Assembly: GCA_014706385.1 (NCBI GenBank)
Contig: JACGZH010000002.1
Coordinates: 1,736,001-1,800,000 of the forward strand
Length of the DNA: 64,000 nucleotides
Direction: 5' to 3'
Origin: Phaffia rhodozyma
Lineage: Eukaryota; Basidiomycota; Tremellomycetes; Cystofilobasidiales; Mrakiaceae
Shown here in pieces: positions 1 through 9,206 of the stretch (the stretch's first letter is position 1; each line of letters begins with the position of its first letter). The notes beneath the pieces were generated by a model. The model was not told the origin of the DNA. It saw only the letters and a list, made by a program, of their open reading frames with translations, and searched no databases. Position numbers and translations under genes: made by a program.

Positions 1-965
1 AAAGCCCAGGAACCTTCGTCAACCTAGTCGCCGCTTGGGCAGCATCGAGTTCCTGATGGAGATAAGAGTCAGTCAGATGAGGTATGTCTAAAAGATCGCT
101 CAACATACAGAACCCAGCCTCGGAGCCTAGTGTCACTACAAGTTTGCAAAGGAGAAACATACAGAAAGGCTTCGTCTACCGTCATGAATGTTCCAAGCAA
201 AGCTCGAGAGCTTCATTACAAGTACCATTTGAGCTCCGGTAATCCCCATCAGGTTAAGCGAAGGATCGATGATCGTTCGGAGTATATGGCTGCATTAAAC
301 GTCAACGCCATTGAAGATCAGCTCCAGCCAACATGAAAGGCATGTACGCAGTCGTATAGGAGCTTACTTAATTGTTAGATGAACCATGACAAAACTGACA
401 AGGTACATTCCAAATCGTTGTTAAGCAGATGATACGTATATTCATATCCAGGAATACGATATAATCAGAAACACATACGCGAAAACGAGCCACGGCATCC
501 TGTTCGTCCGGTTAAAGATGACGATCAGGTATCTGATATCGAAAGAAGGTAGGGGTGTTTCCCAAACACACACAAAACACAAAAGATAAGTCATCTGATA
601 ATCGAAAGGAAAACATGAGGGACGAAGATTCCTCGAGAAAAGTTGTATCCAGACGCACGTTCCGATGATGGAGAACACAAGTTGAAAGAATCCGGACCAT
701 AGCTTAAGGACCGCAATCAAGAAGAATGCGGCTACAGCTATGGAATAGCTATGTCTAACGGAGCCCAGTGGAAGTCTGTTGTAGACAGAGGCCAAGGGAA
801 AAGCAGCTATCAAGCAGAAGACAAACTGATAAAACGAAGGAGTTCAAGATGAGTCTTTCCGAGAGGAGAGATGATGTCACTTTGGGGCGAAGCAATATAA
901 AAGATGAGACTTACCCCAATCTGTTCTTCAGGCACACCTAATTTCTGAGCAGCCTTAGCGAACAT
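1..965 (-). CDS. ALE1: Lysophospholipid acyltransferase, Ale1/Lpt1 (MBOAT) type, N-terminal part; continues beyond the left edge
   Basis: Family role: an ER multi-pass O-acyltransferase that moves acyl groups from acyl-CoA to lysophospholipids (Lands cycle). The gene is not one open frame; I joined exons 965-915, 825-659, 532-479, 394-368, 289-163 and 52-1, all with GT-AG borders and continuous phase. The product opens with a short helix ending LGVPEEQIG, then membrane segments containing AAFPLASVYNRLP, LKLWSGFFQL and IIGTYLI. MPWLVF and MVHLTI follow, then the hallmark ITGAQMVLVMKL-SFAWN-HDGRR and ELDAAQ, all matching the Ale1/MBOAT5 N-terminal half in order. The catalytic His region lies outside the window. 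The ATG at 965 was chosen because it precedes the conserved first helix; an exon further upstream is possible. Exon 4 is only 27 nt. The next gene upstream on the same strand is another membrane acyltransferase from a different family. Confidence 0.85.
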
Positions 966-1299
966 AAGAGATTGCTTGGTACCTCAGAGAGAGAAAAAAA
1001 AGGGATATGTATGTGTGATTGTTGATGATGATATTTCGTTGTTGAAGAAGAAGAGTACAGCGGATGTAGTGGCATGTGTTTTGTTATCTAGGTGGTAACG
1101 CGTGTTAACAATTTCCAGACAATAACCGGTCCTCCGGTACAGATCGAAGGCAGTCAAGACCGTAATATCTGTTCTAATTCTATAGAGTATATACTATTCT
1201 AGATATCTATCATGAGCGAGACAAGAGTAGTGTATGCATCAGGATTGGAAGAAAATATGAATGTCAGATAGAGAAATGATTAGATATAAGAGAAGGCGA

Positions 1300-2937
1300 T
1301 CAAGGAGGTCCTTCTGGCTGGACATGCAAGAGACCCATAAATTCCAGAACCGTCTTGACTGCCTCTAGAAAAACAAAGATGTGAACAAAGAGCGGGAGAA
1401 ACATCCATCAGCCTCGAAGTTCAGACCTGGGAAGAAAAATGATCTGGTTTGTCTTTGACTCACTTGCGGACACGCCGCACTTTGACCATCCTTCCACCAA
1501 TCGGCAACCAGAAAGAATCATCCACGTCCAAACCCAAATCCTACCCGACCAGCCCCCTACTCTCTTACCCGTCATCTCTCCGAACAGCCTCTCTGAAACC
1601 AAAGGCACGGCCTGAAGGACAAAGAACCCGGTGATGTAACTTGGATAGATCGTGTCTTTCGTGAGCGGTAAGAGGCCGACGTCATGAATCAACCCAGAGA
1701 TCAAAAAGATCATCACAGGCTTGAGAGAGGAAGGGAGGAGGCGGGAGTAGAAATGAAAGGTCGGTGTGAAGACCGGATGCCATCGTTTGCCCCAAAATTC
1801 ATGGACTCTGAAGAAATTCATCAATCAACCACAATACTGATCGAAATTAGCTAGCGCGGAGTGTCAAGTACATAAAAGATCAAGATGGGCGCAAACGTAC
1901 GATGAGGCCATCCAAGGTTTTTCAAAAATTTCCCCAAAGGAGCTCACAGGCCATCCAAGCGAGATCAAGATAGAAGCAGCCTGATGATAGAGCGCTTCAA
2001 CAAAAAGGTACACGCAAAACTGTGGTTCCAAAATATGAATCAATGATATTTTTAATTGACTCTGCAAAGAGAACGAACAGAATGAGGAAAAGAGAAACCA
2101 ACGACGTACTCCAAAGAACGCGGTAATACTCAACGCAACAAATCGCTCATCCAAAGGCTGAATAAATCCAGGTAACCAAATGACCTTCTGTCCAGACATG
2201 ACCCCAAATAAACTGAAACCTTCTGTTTGAGTGAATCCTGGGTACGGCGCTGCTAAGGCACAAATTCCAACCAAGATAGAAGCGTTTCGAAGTGAAACAA
2301 CAAGATGTTTTGCGGCTGATCGGAACGGTTTTTTACCTGTTCTAGGAGGCGTAAAGTAGGGAGTAGGAGCCCAGCCAGTTAGGGGAGGATTGATGAGAAG
2401 ATCGATTGTGGTCGATGGAGGGCAAGGGGTAGGATGGTAGTAGGGTTCTGATAGAAGTGCAAGCCGAGGGATGAGAAGGAAGAGCTGATTCCTCGGTCGT
2501 GGAAAATCAATAAATCACTAAGCATCTGGTTGTTCAAATAAGTTGAGAAGACTAGACGAGGATCTGATGAAGACGAACATAAACCCCGAGCAACCCGACG
2601 AGATAATTACAGAACCCATGTGCTGGGTCTGTTCAGGATGATGATGAAACGTAAAACAACCAACCGTGAGATCAGTACACGCATCTATTTGGCTGGCCAA
2701 CAAAGCAGAAGGAGAGTTGTCGGACAACTCTAAAGAACCTTTAAAAACGAATCCTCCCGATAGCTGCCATCCAACCACATAAGCCAAACCAGCCAACCCA
2801 ATCCTGATCGGTCGTGTGTTCTTCTGTTGAGCCAAGTAAGCCAGACTAAGGAGCAAAACGCTTTCTGTTCCAAAATACTTCCAATACGTTAAATCAGATA
2901 TCTTGAGAGGCTCGGCTAGAGGTATCGAAATATGCAT
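1300..2937 (-). CDS. Wax-synthase-domain membrane acyltransferase (fungal Tri7/AusQ-like MBOAT relative)
   Basis: Multi-pass membrane protein. The first exon starts at ATG 2937 and has hydrophobic segments around LLLSLAYLA and GLAGLAYVVGW. The middle exon (about 2274-1864) contains a hydrophobic stretch followed by LYHQAASILISLGWPVSSFG and EKPWMASS, resembling the P-x-F/W segment before the family signature. The next exon carries the signature itself: VHEFWGKRWHPVF, then FLISGLIHDVG, equivalent to the R-x-FW-G-x-x-WH and (S/T)GLxH motifs of plant wax synthases and fungal acetyltransferases, with the presumed catalytic His in the second. A last intron (about 1460-1364) leads to a tail ending MGLLHVQPEGPP and a stop at 1300-1302. 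Substrate cannot be told from sequence; sterol, fatty alcohol or secondary-metabolite acylation are all known for the family. Family membership is secure, internal splice sites less so. Confidence 0.75.
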
Positions 2938-3087
2938 GTTCAGAAGTATTCGACCAGAAGAGCGAGAGCCGTGTACAAGTAGGAGAGGAAGGAAGGAGTT
3001 CGGGCTGGAACGAGAAACTGTGTTTAATCAGACGCCTTTAGAATTCTTCAACTAGCCGTCTTATCGATGACCGTACTATCATTCAAC
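2938..3087. promoter_or_regulatory. Short divergent promoter between the wax-synthase-like gene and the NR2C2AP homologue
   Basis: Only 150 bases separate the two start codons, which point away from each other, so both promoters must lie here or overlap the opposite leader. No TATA box or named factor site stands out. Confidence 0.4.
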
Positions 3088-3797
3088 ATGGCTTCCGCTA
3101 AATCATCTCCAGCTGTTCCTCTGATCACACCAGATGTAGTCGTCAGGTGAGTTCCTTCGTTGAATCCAAACACTCTGTGAGTGACTAGACCGATTGACAA
3201 GTACTTTCTTTCTCTCCGTCAAGCAAAGAGTTTCTTCTACTTTGGACAAATCTGTTTCAAAAAAATACTTGACGGATGGAGATTCAGAAACTTGTTGGGC
3301 AAGTGCAAACGTATGTTCTTCATCTGCATTCATTCCTCCGTTTTGTTCCATTCCTATTTGAGCAACTTGAGAAGCAGGTTGATTCCTCGGCAGGAGAGGG
3401 GTCCTCCACTCTATCATACTGACATTGTCTTATGTTGTCTATTTTTCCTAACCTATAGGGCTTGCCTCAATCAATCACCCTTGTCTTTCCTAATGCAGTG
3501 ATCCCGTCCGACCTTTCCATAACGTTTGCCGGTGGGTTTGTAGGAACCCACTGTTCCTTGTCCTATGCTTCTCCTCCTGGTCCTTCTAAAACGTTCCGAC
3601 CTTGGGCTAAGTTTTACCCGGCGGATAGCAATAGGTCTCAGTCGTTTAGCGTAGGACCGACGGACGAAGAAGTCGGCTTGAACGACGAGGTGAGAAAAGA
3701 CGGAGCTACTACGTGGAAAGTTGAGTTTGAGAAAGGAAGTGATTTCTTTGGAAGGATCACAGTTTACGAGTTTGGGATCACTGGATGGAATGTTTGA
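3088..3797 (+). CDS. NR2C2-associated protein (TRA16) homologue, discoidin-like small protein
   Basis: Homologue of human NR2C2AP, a roughly 140-residue F5/8C-like beta-sandwich protein; its role in fungi is unknown. Exon 1 is 3088-3146 (MASAKSSPAVPLIT, then VVVR). Exon 2 resumes after CAAAG near 3229 with VSSTLDKSVSKKYLTDGD and SETCWAS, the family's conserved deficit/ETCW motif. The last exon starts near 3460 with GLPQSITLVFPN, then ITFAGGFVG, KFYPADSN, and ends in DFFGRITVYEFGITGWNV. The order S-L-(KK)-L-D-x-D-ETCW, FQGGF, FYPxDxN, DFFGR matches the animal protein closely. The stop is at 3795-3797. Its 3' end faces the 3' end of FUR1, 217 bases away. The human protein was named for binding the orphan receptor TR4, which fungi lack, so the ancestral role must differ. 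Confidence 0.85.
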
Positions 3798-4014
3798 GTC
3801 TCGTCTCGTCTCGTCTCTGTACCAGCTTCTTTCTTACTCATGCAAGAGTACGGCCTTGAAATTGACAGAAGCATATATAATTTCTTGCGAATCACAGGTA
3901 GTTCGGAAAATAAGACGATTAAACGACTGCAGGCCATGAGCAATCTGTATCCGGCCAAATTCTTGTCTATCTTTGTGTTGGTTTGTTTTCGTGATGGGTG
4001 TGTGTATGTGTTGC

Positions 4015-5712
4015 TTAGAAGTATCTATCTCCAAAATCACCCAACTGAAGGAGCAACCGACATCAGTCTTCCCGAGCCATGGAACGAGCAAAGACTTATC
4101 AGAGTTAAATTGAGGGACCTACACCTGGTACAATGTACTTTTTCTGCAGATTTGACAGCCCAACAAGAAGACAAGGATGATAGGATGAGTCTATGGGGTG
4201 AAGTGGAGAGTATAAGAGGAGAATGATAATATGGGGACGAACGTCGTTGAGTCCTACGTCGATCTTTGCGGTAATCACCCGCATCTTTGGGTAGAGGTCG
4301 CACACCTTTTTCATACCCTCTGGGGCAGCAATCTAGACAAGAAGTTATATAAAAATACGGTCAGGCAAGAAGACATCTTATGTTGTCTGACCAAGCGGAA
4401 GAGACAGACCAAGTTGAGGAACATGATGTTCTCTTCCGGCACACCGTTCTCCATGACAACCTGAACAGCCTTGATAACCGATCTGTTTGACGCGCAGGTC
4501 CGAAGAGAAAATTGAGAGGATAGAGTAAGCATACGTTTTCCACATACATTTGTATCAAGACCCTTACCCTCCCGTTGCCAACTATGATCAAAACACGCGC
4601 GCAAAATTCAAGAGCAAATAAATCAGCGTGTGAATCGATATAAGGCAAAGACTGACCAACTTACCATAGGGTCGAGCAAAAGAACATGCCGTTCGGCGAT
4701 ATCCTCTGGAAGCTGTAAACAGACAAGACCAAGCTTGAGAAACGAGGGTCAAAGAAGATAAATAAAAAACAGTGAAGTAGACGAACCTTGGAGTAAAACA
4801 GCTTGGCCTCGGCAGTCTCCTCATCCTTCAGCCCAAGAAAGTTTACAGCGCTTTCAGTACGATGGACCGCCTAGTCACTACAGAGATCGAAACTAAGAGA
4901 AAAGTATTCGACCTACTCTTTGGATCAAAATCTTTCCTAGCCGGACCGTTCTGGCGACCTCTCTCAAACCCTGCTCCATTGCCTCTCCGGCTCTCAAGAT
5001 AGAAACTCCGCAGATTTTGCCTTTGAAGCCTACACCAGCGTAGACGTCTCCTAGCGGCGTCGTGATCTGCTTCGGGTAGACTGGAAGACTGTTTAAACCT
5101 TTGGACAGAAGTAGCGGAGGGACAATTTGGTTGAAAAACGCATAACACAATCAGAATCTTGGAAAGTGAGACCAAGTCGGGCCGTTCGCTGTAAGAAATA
5201 GATAGACCTACCCTCCTCGACAAGGAGTCGTATTACCCGGTTAGCGGTGAAGACAAAATCACCTCTGCGAATCAAGGAAGACCGGTTCGTCATAGCAGAA
5301 AGATTATATAGTGGATTGAGGATGAGATTTCAATTAAACGGCTTCGGTTTCTGCAGCGTTGCATCATGAGGCTTACCGGCCGGTCTCCTTATCTCTGAGT
5401 ATCGTGAGCAACCCTTCGAGCTGAGCCGTTTGGTGAAGCGTGTATGCTAGAGAAGAAACGATAAGAAATTAAGAAGACAACAATCAGATCGTGCGAACTT
5501 CTAGATACGACTTTCCTCAGTGAACCGTCATAGTATACTGATTCCGTCTGGAAGAAGAGAGAAGCAAGGGTAGACGAAGACTTCGAAAACTGACCGTTCT
5601 GTGGAAGATCGTGTCCGACCGCATTAGGCGAGGCCGAGGCGAGAGGAAGGTTAACAGGGAAGACAGTGGATCCATCGGAAGAAGTCGAGGAAGAACGGGT
5701 CATGCTCGTCAT
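4015..5712 (-). CDS. FUR1: Uracil phosphoribosyltransferase
   Basis: Cytosolic pyrimidine salvage enzyme: uracil + PRPP to UMP + PPi; in fungi also the step that activates 5-fluorouracil. The ATG is at 5712. A variable Ser-rich leader (MTSMTRSSSTSSDG, ASASPNAVGHDLPQNGQ) precedes the family core: QLEGLLTILRD, FTANRVIRLLVEEG, LPVYPKQITTPLGDVYAGV, CGVSILRAGEAMEQGLREV, GKILIQR, LPEDIAERHVLLLDPM, then LATGG, SVIKAVQVVMENGVPEENI, VITAKIDVGLND, KYIVPG and a final LGDFGDRYF, stop at 4015-4017. The PRPP loop DPM-LATGG-S is assembled through a 14-nt exon at 4568-4581 between introns 4664-4582 and 4567-4483. Phase is kept exactly. The last 27-nt coding piece also sits behind an intron. Divergent from the TatD gene across about 190 bases. 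Confidence 0.92.
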
Positions 5713-5904
5713 AGTTAGAAGTAAGGATGAAGAACGCTAGACAGAGCTGATGCACGGATACGAAGAAGGAAGGGTATCGAATGGACGGGATGTAGGATGT
5801 AGGATGATAGATGGAATGGAATTTGGACTAAATTATCAGTTGATATTTTATTTTTATTTTTATTTTCTATCACCATCAACATCTCTCAGAGGTCTAACTG
5901 ATAG
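5713..5904. promoter_or_regulatory. Divergent promoter between FUR1 and the TatD-family gene
   Basis: The two ATGs (5712 minus, 5905 plus) are separated by 192 bases. An AT-rich run (tttta repeats near 5846-5868) lies in the middle and could be nucleosome-poor promoter DNA. No specific factor site is recognised. Confidence 0.35.
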
Positions 5905-7413
5905 ATGCACTCCAAGATGGTCTCTACTCCTATCAGATACTTTGGTAAGCTTTTCCATGATTGCATAACGTTGAAGGGAAGAGACTAGACGACGTATACG
6001 AGAATCAAGTTAATCAGTTCTACCTGTTTCTCGCTCTCCTCAGACATAGCGTTTAACGCAACAGACTCGATGGTACTTTCAGCCTAATCATATCCTCTTG
6101 ACCTTGTTGTGTCGACTCATACAGCACTGATTACTGAACCAGGAAGTATCCGCTTTACTTGAATAGTTTCAGGGAAAGTACCATGGAAAAGTTAAACATG
6201 CCTGTATGATACTTCTGATCTCGTACTGACTATGTGATCATGCGCGCCTGATGCTGATCACACATACCCAATCCAATCTCTGAAACAATATCTAAATACA
6301 TCATAGCTGATCTCAAGGCGGTTGTTCTGAGGGCAAAAGAGGCAGGAGTCCGAACGATGATGTTTACTGGAGGCTCTCTGTCTGAATCCAAGGAAGCTCT
6401 CGAACTAGCCGAAGAATATGGTAGGCATGTGCCGCTTGTATGTCCGCATGAAGGTCCATGTTCTCACTAATTTTCTTTGCAAGATCAGGCGCATACTCGA
6501 CGGCTGGTATACATCCTACCCGAGCATCTGAAATGGACTCAGACCCAAAAGGATATCTCGCTAGATTAAGTGATCTGATACGACAAGGTAAAGGGGATGG
6601 AAAGGGGAAAGGAAGAATCATCGCTATCGGAGAATGTGGATTAGGTAGGTCTTTTTTTTATTCATTGTTATAACATCGTTCGATTATGTTTCCTACACAC
6701 TCATCAACGGTTTTGGTGAATCCTGGAGAATAGACTACGACCGACTTCATTTCTCGCCGATCTCTTCTCAGATCCCTCATTTCGAACTGCAACTATCTCT
6801 CGCCTCGGAACATTCTCTTCCTCTCTTCCTTCATTCTCGAGCTGCTCACCAAGATTTTCTTCGGATCATGCGTGATCATCAAGCCAAATGGGCGCCGTCG
6901 GGAGGTGTCGTTCATTCGTTCACTGGTCCAAAGAACGAGATGGAGGATATGATTCAGCTCGGGTTGTTCATCGGGATCAATGGTTGCTCGCTCAAAACAG
7001 AAGAAGGTCTTGATATGGTCAAGGCTCTACCGTTAGACAAGCTGTTGCTTGAAACCGGTAAGTAGACCATTATAGTCAGTAGCGATCGTATTTTCTTACA
7101 GTCCGCTTACCCAGCTGTTTGCCTTCCGAAAGATGCACCTTACTGCTCTATAACAACCTCCCACGCTTCCAATGTTCATCTCCAATCTCTCCCGCCTGCC
7201 CTTCAAGAACTTTATTCACCTCCTGCGAATAAACCCGAGAAGTTCAAAGAAGGTCAGGCAGTCAAATCCAGACTAGAACCTTGCGGAATCGGAAGAGTCG
7301 CTTGGGTCGTCGCCAATGTCAAAGGGATTAGCCTAGAAGAGGTTGCACAGGCTGCTTGGGAGAATTCAGTGAAACTTTTCAAGCTGCAGGATGAGGAGAC
7401 TTTAGAGGCATAG
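5905..7413 (+). CDS. TatD-family metal-dependent deoxyribonuclease (TATDN1-like)
   Basis: TIM-barrel metallo-hydrolase of the TatD family; eukaryotic members are Mg-dependent DNases linked to DNA repair and apoptotic DNA breakdown. The first exon (MHSKMVSTPIRYF) splices to DIAFNATDSM, then GKYHGKVKHA, then DLKAVVLRAKEAGV, TMMFTGGSLSESKEALEL. The core follows: YSTAGIHPTRASE (GxHP motif), IIAIGECGLDYDR (the metal-ligand ECGLDYDR), FELQLSLASEHSLPLFLHSR (substrate/metal His), GGVVHSFTG, FIGINGCSLKT, LLLETDAPYC (catalytic Asp). The C-terminus has GRVAWVVANVKGISLEEVA and an NSVKLFKL helix, stop TAG 7411-7413. All four metal-site motifs are present, so it is probably active. Like TATDN1 it starts at R-Y-F-DIxxN rather than with the usual bacterial FDTHCH. 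About eight exons. Confidence 0.9.
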
Positions 7414-9206
7414 AATCGAGTTTTGTAATTCTAAACAATACATGTGTCTATCGCGCATGGTATAGATACAGTGGTGAAACGAACATAACGACAGGCCGAT
7501 GTGAAAACCACTCTCTCCCTCTGTTCTGATTGACCTAGACCGACCCCATCTCCCTCTGAGACTCTTTCACATCATTTCTCCATACGTCGATTGGCCTCTC
7601 AAATAAGATCTTCTTAAACTACAATTGGCCATTTCAAGTTCGACCTTTCGTAACATTGTGAAACTGTCGGAGGTGGCTGGCATCTTTGGCTCCGCGTACG
7701 TTGGGATCTTTTGTGTTTTTCCCAAGGAAGACTTTGTCGACAATTGGAAGAAGTGCGTAGATGTTGGTTTGAAATCGTCAGATACCGTCTGAACCCGATC
7801 TGAAGAGATAGGGGACACCATCGGTATATTATCGTTCTGGGATCGAGTGTGCAGTTTATGGACGATTGTCGAACCCGTCGGAGCTGATATGAGCCCGAGC
7901 GGTCTATCGGGCTGGCATCGTGCTGACGAAACTTCCGGGATGATCGGTTCGAGCCCTGTCGGGTCAAACGTGAAGGCTGTTCCCTTGCTTACCACGCTCA
8001 CTCTACATTGTTCAATCCTGCTTCTTCTACCTTGTATTTTCAGGATATATGCACCAACATCTCGGCTGACAGAAGTTTCTTTTGATGAGCCGTTGGGCAT
8101 TGGGAGAGACCTGACGACACAGCAAGTAGGAGGAAGGGAGGACGGTGGAATATATTCGAATTGGAAGATTCGAATAAGTGTACAATGCGCGTGAAGATAT
8201 CAATTGCGGGAAGGGTCGACGTTTATTAGGATGGCTGCTTGAGGGAACTGAATGTACTGAGAGAAACAAGCGACAAGCAATTGCGGTAAGGGGATTGGAG
8301 GTCAAGAGTACTGTTTAGGTGGAGGAGATCAACCTCACAGTCAACGGAAAAGAGAAGATGAGCTTGATGAATAGTTGACGGGGAAAAGACAAAGAAGGCG
8401 TTTGAAGAACAGTTGAGAACAGTAGTCTCGAACCTCTTAAGGCCGTGCCTATGAGAAAAACAATGAACCAAATAAGCGGGAAGCAACATGAGCGGAAACA
8501 ACATGCTTGCTAGCTCTTATGTTGCATATCTGAAGCGGGCAAGTACGTAAATCGTCAGATTGAATCAAGAATTAGCTCAACACAACCCGTGTTTGATGAT
8601 ATCATTTTTCATCGATGACCTGTGAATTGAGAATGAAGTGAGTGGTCAGCTTTCTAACCCACAGGCCGAGAGTGAAACTTGAGATTCCCTCCATACAACA
8701 ACCTCAGACGAGAAGATCTCCTCTCCTTTCAGATTCGCAGCACCTCATGTAAGAATGAAGGTCGAGAGACTGAAAGGAAACAAAGAATCTTTGTGTTTAG
8801 CAAAAACAACCGTGAATTGTCTTTCTTTTCCGTCTCCAATCCAGACGAGTTTGACTCCAACATGGAATGAGAGGATCTGCTTGCCCCGGCAAATTGTCAT
8901 CCTCGGTTGTTGTCTTCGGAGGGTAAAGTACAAAGAAAAAGAAAGGAAGACAACGCTGACTGACCTGAACAGATGATGGATGATGGAGGGAAAACAGCAT
9001 GAAAAGTAATAAAGACAATATCAAGTTTTTGTGGTGTTCATTACAAAAATATTATAGTATTTTTCCACCTCCATCTTCATCTTCATCTTACTCTCGTCAT
9101 CTCAGTTCTTCATCGACCATCTCATCTGACTCGTTCGCCCGTCTTTCTTAGCTGAAGAAGCATCACGCAAAGGACAGATTGAAACAAGACAGAACTATCA
9201 AAAAGC
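7414..9206. other. 1.8 kb intergenic stretch without a confident gene
   Basis: Holds the TatD 3' region and the glucosyltransferase promoter. The longest open frame is on the minus strand, 8100-7567 (177 codons, Ser/Thr/Pro-rich, starting MPNGSSKETSV), with no family resemblance. An overlapping plus-strand frame near 7630-7800 (reading FRNIVKLSEVAGIFGSAYVG) also looks protein-like. Only one, if either, can be real. The part from about 8500 to 9200 is AT-rich and shows nothing I can name. Confidence 0.4.
7567..8100 (-). CDS. Uncertain hypothetical ORF
   Basis: An uninterrupted 177-codon frame in a genome where genes are usually split. The product is hydrophilic and rich in Ser, Thr and Pro, with no recognised motif, signal or membrane segment. 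It lies convergent to the TatD gene, 154 bases from its stop. It could be a small single-exon gene, part of a spliced gene, or chance; the competing plus-strand frame over the same bases lowers confidence. Confidence 0.18.
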   Translation of the reverse strand: MPNGSSKETSVSRDVGAYILKIQGRRSRIEQCRVSVVSKGTAFTFDPTGLEPIIPEVSSARCQPDRPLGLISAPTGSTIVHKLHTRSQNDNIPMVSPISSDRVQTVSDDFKPTSTHFFQLSTKSSLGKTQKIPTYAEPKMPATSDSFTMLRKVELEMANCSLRRSYLRGQSTYGEMM

